64,000 nt of DNA from Cellulomonas fimi. GTDB lineage: Bacteria > Actinomycetota > Actinomycetes > Actinomycetales > Cellulomonadaceae. The first letter of the stretch is position 1, and every line of letters starts with the position of its first letter. Below, one piece after another: positions 36,839 to 46,574 of the stretch. The DNA is taken from the NCBI RefSeq assembly GCF_012952065.1, contig NZ_JABCJJ010000014.1, positions 1 through 64,000 of the forward strand, given 5' to 3'. A program made the position numbers and the translations under genes. The notes under the pieces were generated by a model. That model was not told the DNA's origin and made no database searches. It saw only the letters and a program-made list of their open reading frames with translations.

Positions 36839-39800
36839 TTACGACGCGAGACAGCTCGGTCCGAGCAGCGCCTTGAGGTCCCCGAACAAGGCGGACGAGC
36901 GCTCGACGCGAAGGCTCTCCTCGAGCCGCATCACCGTGGCTCGACCCGGGCTCGTCAGGCGCAGATGCACCTCGGTGACGCCCGGGTGGGTGGCGAGCAC
37001 CTCACGCAGCCGCTCGACCACCGGAGGGGTGCATCGCGCGACGGGCATCGAGACGGTCACCGGGGCGTCCGCGACGGCCGAGACGTCCGGGAGCGACACC
37101 TCCATGGCCTGCAGCTGCATCGCCTCGTCGCGTCGCCGGACGCGACCGCGGATCACGACCACCTGGTCCTCGGCCAGCACGGTCGAGTACGCGAGGTACG
37201 TCTCGCCGAAGAACATGATCTCGACCGAGCCCTCCATGTCCTCGACCGTCACGGCCCCCCACGGGTTGCCCTGCTTCGACATCTTCCGCTGGAGCGACGT
37301 GATCAGTCCCGCGATCACGACCGTCGAGCCGTCGGGACGCGCCTCGTCCGCGATGAGGGTCGCGATGGAGACGTCGGCCGCCGCCGAGAGCACGTGCTCG
37401 AGACCCGAGAGGGGATGGTCCGAGACGTACAGGCCGAGCATCTCGCGCTCGAACGCGAGCCGCTGCTTCTTGTCCCAGTCAGGCAGGTCGGGCACCTCGA
37501 CGCTGAACGAGAGCGCCTCGTCGTCGTCGGCGCCACCGCCGAAGCCGGCGAAGAGGTCGAACTGCCCCTCGGCCTCCTTGCGCTTGACGCCGATGACCGA
37601 GTCGACCGCCTGCTCGTGCACGAGCAGGAGCGCGCGACGGGTGTGACCGAGCGAGTCGAACGCGCCGGCCTTGATGAGCGACTCGATCGTCCGCTTGTTG
37701 CAGACGACCGCGGGCACCTTGTCGAGGAAGTCGGTGAACGAGGTGAACTCGCCCTTGCTGTCCCGCGCCGCGACGATCGCGTCGACCACGTTCGCACCGA
37801 CGTTCCGGACCGCCGTGAGCCCGAACCGGATGTCGGTACCCACGGCCGTGAAGTTGGCCGACGACGAGTTGACGTCGGGCGGAAGCACCGTGATGCCCAT
37901 GCGGCGGCACTCGCCCAGGTACAGCGCCGACTTGTCCTTGTCGTCGCGGACCGAGGTGAGGAGCGCCGCCATGTACTCGGTCGGGTAGTTGGCCTTGAGG
38001 TACGCCGTCCAGTAGGAGACGACGCCGTACGCCGCGGAGTGGGCCTTGTTGAAGGCGTACCCGGCGAACGGCACGAGCACGTCCCACACGGCCTGGATCG
38101 CCTCGTCGGAGTACCCGCGCTCGCGCATCCCGGCCTGGAACGGCACGAACTCCTTGTCGAGCACCTCCTTCTTCTTCTTGCCCATCGCGCGCCGCAGCAG
38201 GTCGGCCTGGCCCAGGGAGTAGCCGGCCAGCTTCTGCGCGGCGCGCTGGACCTGCTCCTGGTAGACGATCAGGCCGTGGGTCAGGCCCACGATCTCCTCG
38301 AGCGGCTCCTCGAGCTCCGGGTGGATCGGCACGACCGGCTGCAGCCCGTTCTTGCGCAGCGCGTAGTTGACGTGCGAGTTCATCCCCATCGGGCCGGGGC
38401 GGTACAGCGCGATGACGGCTGAGATGTCCTCGAAGTTGTCGGGTCGCATCTGCCGCAGCAGGGAGCGCATGGGTCCGCCGTCGAGCTGGAAGACACCGAG
38501 CGTGTCGCCGCGCCCGAGCAGCTCGTAGGCCGCGGGGTCGTCGAGCGTGAGCTCCTCGACGCGGATGGCCTCCTTGCCGTTCGCGACGATGTTGTCGAGC
38601 GCGTCGTCGAGGATCGTGAGGTTCCGCAGCCCGAGGAAGTCCATCTTGATCAGCCCGAGCGCCTCGCTCGTCGGCTGGTCGAACTGCGTGATGATCGCGC
38701 CGTCCTGCTCGCGACGCATGATCGGCACGATGTCGATGAGCGGCTCGCTCGACATGATCACGCCGGCCGCGTGGACGCCCCACTGCCGCTTGAGGTTCTC
38801 CAGCCCCCTGGCCGTCTCCACGACGCGCTGCGCCTCGGGGTCGGCCGCCACGACCTGACGGAACTCCTCCGCCTCGGTGTAGCGCGGGTGCGACGGGTCG
38901 TAGATGCCCGACAGCGGGATGTCCTTGCCCATGACGCCGGGGGGCATGGCCTTGGTGAGCTTCTCCCCCATCGCGAAGGGGAAGCCGAGCACCCGCGACG
39001 CGTCCTTGAGCGCCTGCTTGGCCTTGATCGTCCCGAAGGTGACGATCTGGGCGACCTTCTCCTCGCCGTACTTCTCCGTGACGTACCGGATCACCTCGCC
39101 GCGACGGCGCTCGTCGAAGTCGACGTCGACGTCGGGCCACGAGACGCGCTCGGGGTTGAGGAACCGCTCGAAGATGAGCCCGTGCTCGAGCGGGTCGAGC
39201 TCGGTGATGCCCATGGCGAACGACGCCATCGACCCGGCGGCCGAGCCACGGCCGGGACCCACCCGGATCCCCTGTGCCTTCGCCCAGTTGATGAAGTCGG
39301 CGACGACGAGGAAGTACCCGGGGAACCCGAGGTCGGTGATGACCTTCGTCTCGTAGTCCGCCTGCTTGCGGACGTCGGCGGGGATGCCGTTCGGGTACCT
39401 GCGGTGCAGACCCGTCTCGACCTCCTTGACGAACCACGAGTCCTCGTCCTCCCCGGCCGGGACCGGGAAGTTCGGCATGTAGTTCGCGTCGGTGTTGAAC
39501 GTGACCTCGCACTGCTCCGCGATGCGGAGCGTGTTGTCGCAGGCCTCGGGCAGCTCGGCCCACGTGCGACGCATCTCCTCGGCGGACTTGAGGTAGAAGT
39601 CCTCGGCGTCGAACTTGAACCGCTTGGGGTCCGCGAGCGTCGAACCGGACTGGACGCTCAGCAGCACCTCGTGCGCATGGTGGTCCGCCTTGGTCGTGTA
39701 GTGCAGGTCGTTCGTCGCCACGAGCGGGGCGCCGATCGCCTCGGCCACCCGCAGCAGGTCCTTGGTGACGCGGGTCTCGATCTCCAGCCCGTGGTCCATC

Positions 39801-40381
39801 AGCTCGACGTAGTAGCTGTCCCGGCCGAAGATGTCCTGGAACTCGCCGGCGGCGCGCACGGCCTCGTCGAACTGCCCGAGCCGGAGCCGGGTCTGCACCT
39901 CGCCCGACGGGCAGCCGGTCGTCGCGATGAGGCCGGTCGCGTACCGCTGGAGCAGGTCGCGGTCCATGCGCGGCTTGTAGAAGTGGCCCTCGAGCGACGC
40001 GAGCGAGGACATGCGGAACAGGTTGTGCATGCCCGAGGTGTTCTTCGCCCACATCGTCAGGTGCGTGTACGCGCCACCGCCCGAGACGTCGTCGCCGGAC
40101 TGGTGCTGGTCGCCCCAGCGCACGCGCGTGCGGTCGTGCCGGCTCGTGCCGGGCGTCAGGTACGCCTCGACCCCGATGATCGGCTTGATCCCGTGCGCGC
40201 GCGCCTTGGACCAGAAGTCGAACGCGCCGAAGACGAACCCGTGGTCGGTCGTCGCGATCGCGGTCTGGCCGAGCCGCTCGGCCTCGGTGAACAGGTCGTC
40301 CAGACGAGCCGCGCCGTCGAGCATCGAGTACTCGGTGTGGACGTGCAGGTGCACGAAGTCCGTGGCGGCAGAGGACGGCAT
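36839..40381 (-). CDS. dnaE: DNA polymerase III subunit alpha
   Basis: Replicative C-family polymerase, 1180 residues, DnaE1 type. N-terminal PHP domain (FVHLHVHTEYSMLDGA). Catalytic acidic residues lie in WPDVDVDFDERRRGE (about 412-424) and IKMDFLGLRN (about 577). The tandem helix-hairpin-helix region and a C-terminal OB domain (VIAGLITSLQRKMSKQGNPWG) follow. ATG 40381 is taken from the conserved start; TAGAAT (40389-40394, minus) ends 7 nt upstream and no ribosome site is seen, so the mRNA may be leaderless. Confidence 0.97.
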   Translation of the reverse strand: MPSSAATDFVHLHVHTEYSMLDGAARLDDLFTEAERLGQTAIATTDHGFVFGAFDFWSKARAHGIKPIIGVEAYLTPGTSRHDRTRVRWGDQHQSGDDVSGGGAYTHLTMWAKNTSGMHNLFRMSSLASLEGHFYKPRMDRDLLQRYATGLIATTGCPSGEVQTRLRLGQFDEAVRAAGEFQDIFGRDSYYVELMDHGLEIETRVTKDLLRVAEAIGAPLVATNDLHYTTKADHHAHEVLLSVQSGSTLADPKRFKFDAEDFYLKSAEEMRRTWAELPEACDNTLRIAEQCEVTFNTDANYMPNFPVPAGEDEDSWFVKEVETGLHRRYPNGIPADVRKQADYETKVITDLGFPGYFLVVADFINWAKAQGIRVGPGRGSAAGSMASFAMGITELDPLEHGLIFERFLNPERVSWPDVDVDFDERRRGEVIRYVTEKYGEEKVAQIVTFGTIKAKQALKDASRVLGFPFAMGEKLTKAMPPGVMGKDIPLSGIYDPSHPRYTEAEEFRQVVAADPEAQRVVETARGLENLKRQWGVHAAGVIMSSEPLIDIVPIMRREQDGAIITQFDQPTSEALGLIKMDFLGLRNLTILDDALDNIVANGKEAIRVEELTLDDPAAYELLGRGDTLGVFQLDGGPMRSLLRQMRPDNFEDISAVIALYRPGPMGMNSHVNYALRKNGLQPVVPIHPELEEPLEEIVGLTHGLIVYQEQVQRAAQKLAGYSLGQADLLRRAMGKKKKEVLDKEFVPFQAGMRERGYSDEAIQAVWDVLVPFAGYAFNKAHSAAYGVVSYWTAYLKANYPTEYMAALLTSVRDDKDKSALYLGECRRMGITVLPPDVNSSSANFTAVGTDIRFGLTAVRNVGANVVDAIVAARDSKGEFTSFTDFLDKVPAVVCNKRTIESLIKAGAFDSLGHTRRALLLVHEQAVDSVIGVKRKEAEGQFDLFAGFGGGADDDEALSFSVEVPDLPDWDKKQRLAFEREMLGLYVSDHPLSGLEHVLSAAADVSIATLIADEARPDGSTVVIAGLITSLQRKMSKQGNPWGAVTVEDMEGSVEIMFFGETYLAYSTVLAEDQVVVIRGRVRRRDEAMQLQAMEVSLPDVSAVADAPVTVSMPVARCTPPVVERLREVLATHPGVTEVHLRLTSPGRATVMRLEESLRVERSSALFGDLKALLGPSCLAS

Positions 40382-40448
40382 GGGACGGATTCTAGGCGGC
40401 CCCACCGACGGTCCCGGCGAGCCACGCGCGGACTGTGACGCGCGCCGC

Positions 40449-40479
40449 GCGGGTCGTCCGCGACACGCGAAGGACCCGC
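40449..40479 (-). terminator. Possible terminator after the rluD-like gene
   Basis: GCGGGTC (40449-40455) pairs with GACCCGC (40473-40479), with a nested CGCG/CGCG stem; 10 nt past the pseudouridine synthase stop. No U-tract. Confidence 0.5.
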
Positions 40480-40489
40480 CTCCGCCGTC

Positions 40490-41434
40490 TCAGCGGTACG
40501 AGTCGCGCAGCCGCTCGAGCCCCGTCGCGAGGTCGTCCGGGTAGGGGCTCGTCACGACGAGCGGCCGGCCGGTCGCCGGGTGCTCGAACCCGAGCCGGAC
40601 GGCGTGCAGCCACTGCCGCCTGAGCCCGGTCCGCTTCGCGAGCGTCGGGTCGGCACCGTACGTCAGGTCGCCGACGCACGGGTGGCGCAGCGCTGCGAAG
40701 TGGACCCGGATCTGGTGCGTGCGCCCGGTCTCCAGGTGCACCTCGACGAGCGAGGCGCCCGGCAGCATCTCGAGCACCTCGTAGTGCGTCACCGACGGCT
40801 TCCCCTCGGCGACGACGGCGAACCTGTAGTCCGCGGTCGGGTGCCGGCCGATCGGGGCGTCGATGGTGCCGGTCGTGGGTTCGGGGTGCCCCTGCACCAG
40901 CGCGTGGTAGACCTTCTCGACCGTGCGCTCCTTGAAGCCGCGCTTGAGCACCGTGTAGGCGTGCTCGCTCTTCGCGACCACCATGAGCCCCGACGTCCCG
41001 ACGTCGAGCCGGTGGACGATGCCCTGGCGCTCGGCGGCCCCCGACGTCGAGATCCGGTAGCCGGCCGCCTGCAGCGCCCCGACGACCGTGGGCCCGGTCC
41101 ACCCCGGCGAGGGATGAGCCGCGACGCCGACGGGCTTGTCCACGACCACCACGTCGTCGTCGTCATGCACGATGCGCATGCCCGGGACCGGCTCGGCGAC
41201 GACCTCGATCGTCGCGGCGGCCGCGCCGGGCGCGTCGGGCAGCTCGACCTCGAGCCAGCCGCCCGGCAGCAGTCGGTCGGACTTGCCCACGGCCCGTCCG
41301 TCGAGCCGCACGCCGCCGGTCGCGGCCAGCTCCGCGGCACGCGTCCGGGACAGCCCCAGCAGCCGCGCGATCCCCGCGTCGACGCGCTCGCCCGCGAGCC
41401 CGTCCGGGACGGGGAGCGCGCGCAGCTCAGCCAC
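40490..41434 (-). CDS. RluD/RluA-family pseudouridine synthase
   Basis: Converts uridine to pseudouridine in rRNA (RluA/RluD family). N-terminal S4 domain (residues ~14-75, [21 protein letters not shown]), then the catalytic domain with the active-site Asp in [19 protein letters not shown] and further motifs [19 protein letters not shown]. 314 residues. The GTG start overlaps the lspA end by 8 nt. The lspA-rluD pairing is common in bacteria. The exact uridine target is not decided. Confidence 0.93.
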   Translation of the reverse strand: MAELRALPVPDGLAGERVDAGIARLLGLSRTRAAELAATGGVRLDGRAVGKSDRLLPGGWLEVELPDAPGAAAATIEVVAEPVPGMRIVHDDDDVVVVDKPVGVAAHPSPGWTGPTVVGALQAAGYRISTSGAAERQGIVHRLDVGTSGLMVVAKSEHAYTVLKRGFKERTVEKVYHALVQGHPEPTTGTIDAPIGRHPTADYRFAVVAEGKPSVTHYEVLEMLPGASLVEVHLETGRTHQIRVHFAALRHPCVGDLTYGADPTLAKRTGLRRQWLHAVRLGFEHPATGRPLVVTSPYPDDLATGLERLRDSYR

Positions 41435-42107
41435 GGTGCGGTCCTGCGTCGCGCGCCGCGGGCTCCTGCGCCGCGGGCTCCTGCGCCGCGGCCTCGTGTG
41501 CCTCGTCGCCGTCGCTCGGCTCGCGACCCGGGGCGGGCCTGGCGTGCGCCGGGGCCGCGTGCTCGCGCGTCCCGTCGAGACCGATGCCCCGCAGCGCCAG
41601 GAGGATGATCAACCCGGCGGCGCCGACGATCGCGACGTCCGCGACGTTGCCGACGAACAGGTCGCCGTAGGCGAGGAAGTCCACGACGTGCCCGCGCGCG
41701 AAGCCCGGTTCGCGCGCGAACCGGTCCACGAGGTTGCCGAGCGCGCCGCCGAGCAGCAGGCCGAGCGCGACGGCCCAGCCACGGGACCCGATGCGACGGG
41801 AGGCTCGGATCACGACGACCACGACGACGGTGGCCACGACGGTCAGCACCCACGTCATGCCGGTGGCGATCGAGAGCGCGGCGCCGGGGTTGTAGACGAG
41901 GGTGAGCCCGAGGAGGTCGCCCAGGAGCGGCGTCCGGTCGCCCGGGACCAACGACCGCTGCGCCCACAGCTTGGTGAGCTGGTCCACCGCGAGCACCATC
42001 ACCGTCAGAACGGTGATGGTCAGCAGGAGGCGACGCCGTCGGCGGGGATCGGCGGTGGCGGCCGGGGCCTGCGGTGGCGCGGCAGGCTCGTCAGGAGTCG
42101 TGGACAT
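41427..42107 (-). CDS. lspA: Lipoprotein signal peptidase
   Basis: Aspartic protease in the membrane (signal peptidase II) that cleaves prolipoproteins. Four transmembrane helices and the two catalytic Asp regions GNLVDRFAR and [20 protein letters not shown] are present. 226 residues, longer than usual (about 160-200) because of a soluble N-terminal Ala/Pro stretch and an acidic C-terminal tail with AAQEP repeats encoded by a 15-bp tandem repeat near 41454-41490. ATG 42107 is preferred; GTG 42125 is an alternative. It would process the predicted lipoprotein protease at 25159. Confidence 0.93.
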   Translation of the reverse strand: MSTTPDEPAAPPQAPAATADPRRRRRLLLTITVLTVMVLAVDQLTKLWAQRSLVPGDRTPLLGDLLGLTLVYNPGAALSIATGMTWVLTVVATVVVVVVIRASRRIGSRGWAVALGLLLGGALGNLVDRFAREPGFARGHVVDFLAYGDLFVGNVADVAIVGAAGLIILLALRGIGLDGTREHAAPAHARPAPGREPSDGDEAHEAAAQEPAAQEPAARDAGPHRG

Positions 42108-42154
42108 CGCCGAGCAGTCTCCCACGGGCCCCGACGGCGCGACGGCACGTGGCG

Positions 42155-42613
42155 TCAGCGACGCTCCTCACGCTGCTTGCAGGCGACGCAGAGCGTCGCG
42201 CGCGGGAAGGCCTGGACGCGCGCCTTCCCGATCGCCTTGCCGCACGACTCGCACGTGCCGAACGTCCCGGCCGCGATCCGCGCGAGGGAGCGGTTGGCCT
42301 GCTCGAGGAGGTCCCGGGTGTTGTTGACGAGCGTGAGCTCCTGCTCGCGCTCCAGCGCGCTCGAGCCCGAGTCCGCCTGGTCGTCGCCTGCCCCGTCGCC
42401 CGAGTTCCGCAGCAGCTCGGAGAGCTCCGCGTCGGCTGCCGAGACCTCCGTGCGAAGACGCTCGACCTCGTCGGTGAGCTCGGCCGCGATCTCGCGGACC
42501 TCCTCGACCGTCCACGGTGACTCGCCCTCCCGCACCGGGAAGGTGTGCACCGCCTTGGCCAGGTCCGGCAGGTCGGCGGCGGTCGTCGTCCTGATCGCGT
42601 CGTGGATGGCCAC
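42155..42613 (-). CDS. TraR/DksA-family zinc-finger protein
   Basis: 152 residues. The C-terminal four-cysteine zinc finger (CESCGKAIG... LCVACKQ, residues ~121-147) matches the DksA/TraR family. The middle is a predicted coiled coil (VERLRTEVSAADAELSELL, REQELTLVNNTRDLLEQANRSL). Actinobacterial members such as CarD-independent DksA-like proteins can bind RNA polymerase, but this is not shown. GTG 42613 has an AAGGGGG site about 6 nt away. Confidence 0.85.
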   Translation of the reverse strand: MAIHDAIRTTTAADLPDLAKAVHTFPVREGESPWTVEEVREIAAELTDEVERLRTEVSAADAELSELLRNSGDGAGDDQADSGSSALEREQELTLVNNTRDLLEQANRSLARIAAGTFGTCESCGKAIGKARVQAFPRATLCVACKQREERR

Positions 42614-42673
42614 GGGCGCCCCCTTGGGTTCGAAGTCAGGCAAAGGTAGACGCCACTGCCGGGAGGCACAACA

Positions 42674-42701
42674 CACCACGCGAGACGAGTCCCGCGTGGT
42701 G
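42674..42701 (-). terminator. Terminator after divIVA
   Basis: 9-bp stem CACCACGCG/CGCGTGGTG (42674-42682 and 42693-42701), loop of 10 nt, 28 nt past the divIVA stop. A short TGTTGTG follows. It marks the left end of the division cluster transcript. Confidence 0.8.
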
Positions 42702-42729
42702 CGTCGCAGAGCGCGCTGCGGCGGCGCCG

Positions 42730-43389
42730 CTACAGGCCGCCGGCCTCGGCGGCTGCCGCCTGGCCACCGCGCGGTGGCAGCGCGCTGCCCCGGTTGTCGA
42801 GGTCGCCGAGCAGGTTCTCGAGGTAGCTCTTGAGCCGGGTGCGGTAGTCGCGCTCGAAGACCCGCAGCTCGTCGATCTTGCGCTCGAGGAGGCTGCGCTC
42901 CTGCTCCAGCTGGCTCAGGGTCCGGTGCGACGTCTCCTCCGCCTCGCGGACGATCCGCTGGGCCTGGGACTTCGCCTCGCCGACGATCCGGTCGCCCTCC
43001 TCCTGGCCGCTGCGGACGTAGTCGTCGTGCAGCTTCTGGGCCAGCGCGAGCATGCCGGTGGCCGACTCGGGCTCGCTCGCGCGGGCCGACACGGCGGGCG
43101 AGATCGGCGCCGCCGGCGCGACGACGGGAGCCGGCTGGGGAGCGGGCGGGGCCTCGACCTGGGGCTGAGGGGCGGGCGCGGCCTGCGAGCCGGTCCGACT
43201 CAGCTCGGCGATCCGCCGCTCTGCGGCGGCGAGCTTGTTCTTGAGCTCGTCGTTCTCACCCTGGACCGCGCGGAGGGTGTTGACCACCTCGTCGAGGAAG
43301 TCGTCGACCTCGTCCTGGTCGTAGCCCTCACGGAACTTCGTCGCCTGGAACTTCTTGTTCAGGACGTCGTCTGCGGTCAGCAGTGCCAT
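42730..43389 (-). CDS. divIVA: DivIVA-family polar growth/septation protein (Wag31-like)
   Basis: Cytoskeletal coiled-coil protein that marks poles and septa in actinobacteria. Membrane-binding N-terminus (MALLTADDVLNKKFQATKF, DQDEVDDFLDEVVNTL), first coiled coil to about residue 65, Pro/Ala linker (70-115), second long coiled coil (MLALAQKLHDDY... DELRVFERDYRTRLKSYLENLL). 219 residues. ATG 43389 has a GAGGTG site 6 nt upstream. Last gene of the divIVA-yggT-sepF-pgeF-ftsZ block. Confidence 0.94.
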   Translation of the reverse strand: MALLTADDVLNKKFQATKFREGYDQDEVDDFLDEVVNTLRAVQGENDELKNKLAAAERRIAELSRTGSQAAPAPQPQVEAPPAPQPAPVVAPAAPISPAVSARASEPESATGMLALAQKLHDDYVRSGQEEGDRIVGEAKSQAQRIVREAEETSHRTLSQLEQERSLLERKIDELRVFERDYRTRLKSYLENLLGDLDNRGSALPPRGGQAAAAEAGGL

Positions 43390-43493
43390 CGGTGTCACCT
43401 CAGTAAGTCGTGCCGCTCGCGGTCGAGCTGGTCAGGCGGTAGTCCACCGACCACCTGCGATCACGGTAGCGGAGTTTGAGCGGAGCGCATGAA

Positions 43494-43778
43494 TCAGACG
43501 CTGGCGAGAAGCCCCAGCAGGAGCCAGGAGATCAGGGTCAGCACCATGAACGCGAGGTCGACCCGAGCCCCGAGGATGTTCAGCGGTGGGATGACGCGCC
43601 GGAGCGCGCGCAGGGGTGGGTCCGTCACGGTGTAGACGATCTCGGCGACCACCACGGCGATGCCGCGCGGCCGCCAGTCCCGGGCGAAGTACTGGACCCA
43701 CTCGAGGATCAGCCGGACGAGCAGGATCAGGAAGAAGACGAGGACGACGAGGTAGGCGAGGTCCGCCAGGACACGCAC
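43494..43778 (-). CDS. YggT-family membrane protein
   Basis: 94 residues with two hydrophobic helices (LAYLVVLVFFLILLVRLILEWV and VDLAFMVLTLISWLLLGLLA) around the conserved YTVTDPPLRALRRVIPPLNI loop. The family, linked in location to ftsZ and sepF, has no firm biochemical role. GTG starts 3 nt after the sepF stop. Confidence 0.9.
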   Translation of the reverse strand: MRVLADLAYLVVLVFFLILLVRLILEWVQYFARDWRPRGIAVVVAEIVYTVTDPPLRALRRVIPPLNILGARVDLAFMVLTLISWLLLGLLASV

Positions 43779-43781
43779 CGG

Positions 43782-44267
43782 TCAGCTCTGGTTGTAGAAC
43801 CCGGCGCGGACCTCGCCGGGAACCGCCTGCTCCTCGGCCGTGACCTCGACGTGCGCAGGCGACAGCAGGAAGACCTTGCTCGTGACGCGCTCGATGGCCC
43901 CGTGCAGGCCGAAGCTCAGCCCGGCCGAGAAGTCCACCAGGCGCTTCGCGTCGGCGTCGTCCATGTCCGAGAGGTTCATGATCACCGGCGTGCCGTCCCG
44001 GAACGCCTCGCCGATCTTGCGTGCGTCGTTGTACGACCGCGGATGCACGGTCGTGATCCGGCGCAGGTCGCCGACCGGCGGTGCCGGGACCGGCGCGACC
44101 GGGGTGCGGGAGGCGGCCGAGCGGATCGGCGTCACCTGGGCCTCGTAGTCGTGCGCCACGGCGGTCTCCGGTTCCTCGTACTCGTCGGCGTACTCCTCGC
44201 CGTGGTGGTCCCCTCGCTCGTCGGCGAGACCGAGGTACAGCATCGTCTTGCGTAGCGCTCCGGCCAT
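43782..44267 (-). CDS. sepF: Cell division protein SepF
   Basis: Anchors FtsZ to the membrane. N-terminal amphipathic segment [16 protein letters not shown], acidic and Pro-rich linker to about residue 65, then the SepF core [46 protein letters not shown], ending in [11 protein letters not shown]. 161 residues. ATG 44267 preceded by GAGAGGA. In actinobacteria without FtsA, as seems the case in this cluster, SepF is the main anchor. Confidence 0.95.
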   Translation of the reverse strand: MAGALRKTMLYLGLADERGDHHGEEYADEYEEPETAVAHDYEAQVTPIRSAASRTPVAPVPAPPVGDLRRITTVHPRSYNDARKIGEAFRDGTPVIMNLSDMDDADAKRLVDFSAGLSFGLHGAIERVTSKVFLLSPAHVEVTAEEQAVPGEVRAGFYNQS

Positions 44268-44304
44268 CGCCCAGTTCCTCTCCGTACACCTGTGTCCTGC
44301 AGAT

Positions 44305-45096
44305 TCACGCTAGCAAGGGCCCCTCACCGATCCCCTCCGACACGCCCGGTTCCCCACGGGTTCTGCGGACCACGCCGGCGGAGCGCCCGTCCGTGGCACC
44401 CGTGGCCACGCTGCGGCGGTGCGAGAAGAAGCGCTCGTCGGTCGCGGTGCAGCAGTCCAGCCGACGCACGTGCCGCACGCCCGCTCCCGCCAGCACCGCC
44501 TCGACGCCACGCGGGAGGTCGAGCGCAGGGGTCCCCCACGACGTGGTGGACCGGGCCGCGGGCACGACGGCGGCGATCTCGTCGCGCATCGCAGCCGGCA
44601 CCTCGTAGCACGCTCCGCAGATCGCCGGTCCGATGGCGGCTCGCACGCGTTCCGGCGCGGCCCCGGCTGCCACCATGCTCCGCAGGGCGGCCTGCACGAC
44701 GCCCCCCGCCAGACCCCGCCTGCCCGCGTGGACAGCCGCCACGACACCGGCGTCGGCATCCGCGAGCAGGACGGGGACGCAGTCGGCCACCATGACGCCG
44801 ACTCCGGTCGGTCCCGACGTGACGATGGCGTCCGCCGCGCCGACCGAGTCCGGCACGGACCCCGTCTGCGGCACCACGACGGCGACGTCGGCCCCGTGGA
44901 CCTGGGTCGCGAACGCCACCGGGCCTCCGAGCCAACGCTCGACCAGGCGCCGGTTCTCCCGGACCCGGCCGGGGTCGTCGCCGACGTGGAGCCCCAGGTT
45001 CAGAGGTGCCGCGGTGAACGCCGCCCGCACGCCGTCCCCCAGGTCGACCTCGATCAGGGGGACGTCGGCGTGCTGCGCCAGGACGGGCTCGGTCAC
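44305..45096 (-). CDS. pgeF: Peptidoglycan editing factor (YfiH/laccase-domain family)
   Basis: 263 residues. Family motifs: [35 protein letters not shown] (usual HAGWRG has Arg here), [12 protein letters not shown] and [17 protein letters not shown]. These supply the metal/His/Cys site. PgeF removes wrong L-Ser-containing muropeptide precursors in E. coli; other members act on purine nucleosides. GTG 45096 has a GGAG site. Its place between ftsZ and sepF is conserved in Gram-positive bacteria. Confidence 0.92.
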   Translation of the reverse strand: MTEPVLAQHADVPLIEVDLGDGVRAAFTAAPLNLGLHVGDDPGRVRENRRLVERWLGGPVAFATQVHGADVAVVVPQTGSVPDSVGAADAIVTSGPTGVGVMVADCVPVLLADADAGVVAAVHAGRRGLAGGVVQAALRSMVAAGAAPERVRAAIGPAICGACYEVPAAMRDEIAAVVPAARSTTSWGTPALDLPRGVEAVLAGAGVRHVRRLDCCTATDERFFSHRRSVATGATDGRSAGVVRRTRGEPGVSEGIGEGPLLA

Positions 45097-45127
45097 TCGA
45101 CGCTCCGTCGGGGCGCCTCGGGCCCGG

Positions 45128-46411
45128 CTACTTGAGGAAGTCCGGGATGTCGAGGTCGTCCTCGCGTCGCCGGGCGACCTCCTCCTCGAAGATCCGGGGG
45201 ACCTCGAGCTGACCTGTCACCGGCGCTGGCACCGGAGCGAACCCCGGGTCGGTCGCGATGAATGCCGGCAGGCGCGCCTCGCTCGGCTCGGCCACCGGGG
45301 TCCGGCTGGGCGCGGCGGGCTGGCTCGGCACGTACGCCGGCGCGACCGCACGGTGGGACGCGTCCTGGTCGTCGGCATCCTCGCGCGCCTGCACCGGGGC
45401 GGGCGCGGGCCGGCTCGACCCCGACACCTGCCCGAGCGCACGGGCGTCCCGACGCTGGTGCGGCGAGCCGCTGTCGAAGCCCGCGGCGATCACCGTGACG
45501 CGGACCTCGTCTCCCAGCGCGTCGTCGATCACAGCACCGAAGATGATGTTCGCCTCGGCATGCGCGGCCTCCTGGACCAGGCGGGCCGCCTCGTTGATCT
45601 CGAACAGCCCGAGGTCGCTGCCACCCTGGATGCTGAGCAGCACCCCGTGCGCGCCGTCGATGCTCGCCTCGAGCAGCGGGGAGGAGATCGCCAGCTCGGC
45701 CGCCTGGACCGCGCGGTCCTCGCCCCGGGCGGACCCGATGCCCATGAGGGCGCTCCCCGCCCCCTGCATCACGGACTTGACGTCCGCGAAGTCGAGGTTG
45801 ATCAGACCTGGGGTCGTGATCAGGTCGGTGATGCCCTGCACGCCGGACAGCAGGACCTGGTCCGCCGAGTGGAAGGCGTCGAGCACGGAGACCGAGCGGT
45901 CGGAGATCGACAGCAGCCGGTCGTTCGGGATGACGATCAGCGTGTCGACCTCGGCACGCAGGTTGTCGATGCCCGAGTCGGCCTGGACCGACCGGCGCCG
46001 ACCCTCGAAGGTGAACGGGCGCGTCACGACGCCGATCGTCAGCGCGCCGAGCGACCGGGCGATGCGGGCGACGACCGGCGCGCCGCCGGTGCCGGTCCCG
46101 CCGCCCTCGCCCGCGGTCACGAACACCATGTCGGCGCCGCGCAGGACGTCCTCGATCTCCTCCGCGTGGTCCTCCGCGGCCTTCTTGCCGACCTCGGGGT
46201 CCGCGCCGGCGCCGAGCCCGCGCGTGAGCTCACGGCCCACGTCGAGCTTGACGTCGGCGTCCGACATGAGGAGTGCCTGGGCGTCGGTGTTGATCGCGAT
46301 GAACTCGACGCCCTTGAGCCCGACCTCGATCATCCGGTTGACGGCGTTGACGCCACCGCCGCCGATCCCGACCACCTTGATGACCGCCAGGTAGTTCTGC
46401 GGAGCTGCCAC
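45128..46411 (-). CDS. ftsZ: Cell division GTPase FtsZ
   Basis: Tubulin homologue that forms the division ring. GTP-binding [16 protein letters not shown] near residue 11 and the tubulin signature [15 protein letters not shown] near 100-112; the T7 loop region ([13 protein letters not shown]) is intact. A variable Pro/Ala linker (about 320-410) leads to the C-terminal partner-binding peptide [10 protein letters not shown]. 427 residues. GTG 46411 with a GAGAGG site agrees with the conserved start [14 protein letters not shown]. Confidence 0.97.
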   Translation of the reverse strand: MAAPQNYLAVIKVVGIGGGGVNAVNRMIEVGLKGVEFIAINTDAQALLMSDADVKLDVGRELTRGLGAGADPEVGKKAAEDHAEEIEDVLRGADMVFVTAGEGGGTGTGGAPVVARIARSLGALTIGVVTRPFTFEGRRRSVQADSGIDNLRAEVDTLIVIPNDRLLSISDRSVSVLDAFHSADQVLLSGVQGITDLITTPGLINLDFADVKSVMQGAGSALMGIGSARGEDRAVQAAELAISSPLLEASIDGAHGVLLSIQGGSDLGLFEINEAARLVQEAAHAEANIIFGAVIDDALGDEVRVTVIAAGFDSGSPHQRRDARALGQVSGSSRPAPAPVQAREDADDQDASHRAVAPAYVPSQPAAPSRTPVAEPSEARLPAFIATDPGFAPVPAPVTGQLEVPRIFEEEVARRREDDLDIPDFLK

Positions 46412-46453
46412 GTCGTTGCCTCTCGTTCTGCGTTCGGTGCCGTGCTGCGTAGA

Positions 46454-46491
46454 AACCTTCACCTTGAGGTAGAAGGTTAGAGTTATGTCAA
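46454..46491 (-). promoter_or_regulatory. ftsZ upstream control element
   Basis: An AT-rich island in the ftsQ-ftsZ gap. On the minus strand TTGACA (46486-46491) is followed 7 nt later by a nested inverted repeat: AACCTTC/GAAGGTT arms at 46454-46460 and 46472-46478, inner ACCT/AGGT. No -10 box lies 16-18 bp after TTGACA, so its role as a -35 is doubtful; it may be an operator or an mRNA hairpin. Confidence 0.5.
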
Positions 46492-46574
46492 GTAGTTCTG
46501 AGCCGTGACGCTAGGCGGGCGAGGTCCCCCGGGCAACGACCACGCCGCGCGTGTCGCGGACTTCCCCGATGTCG

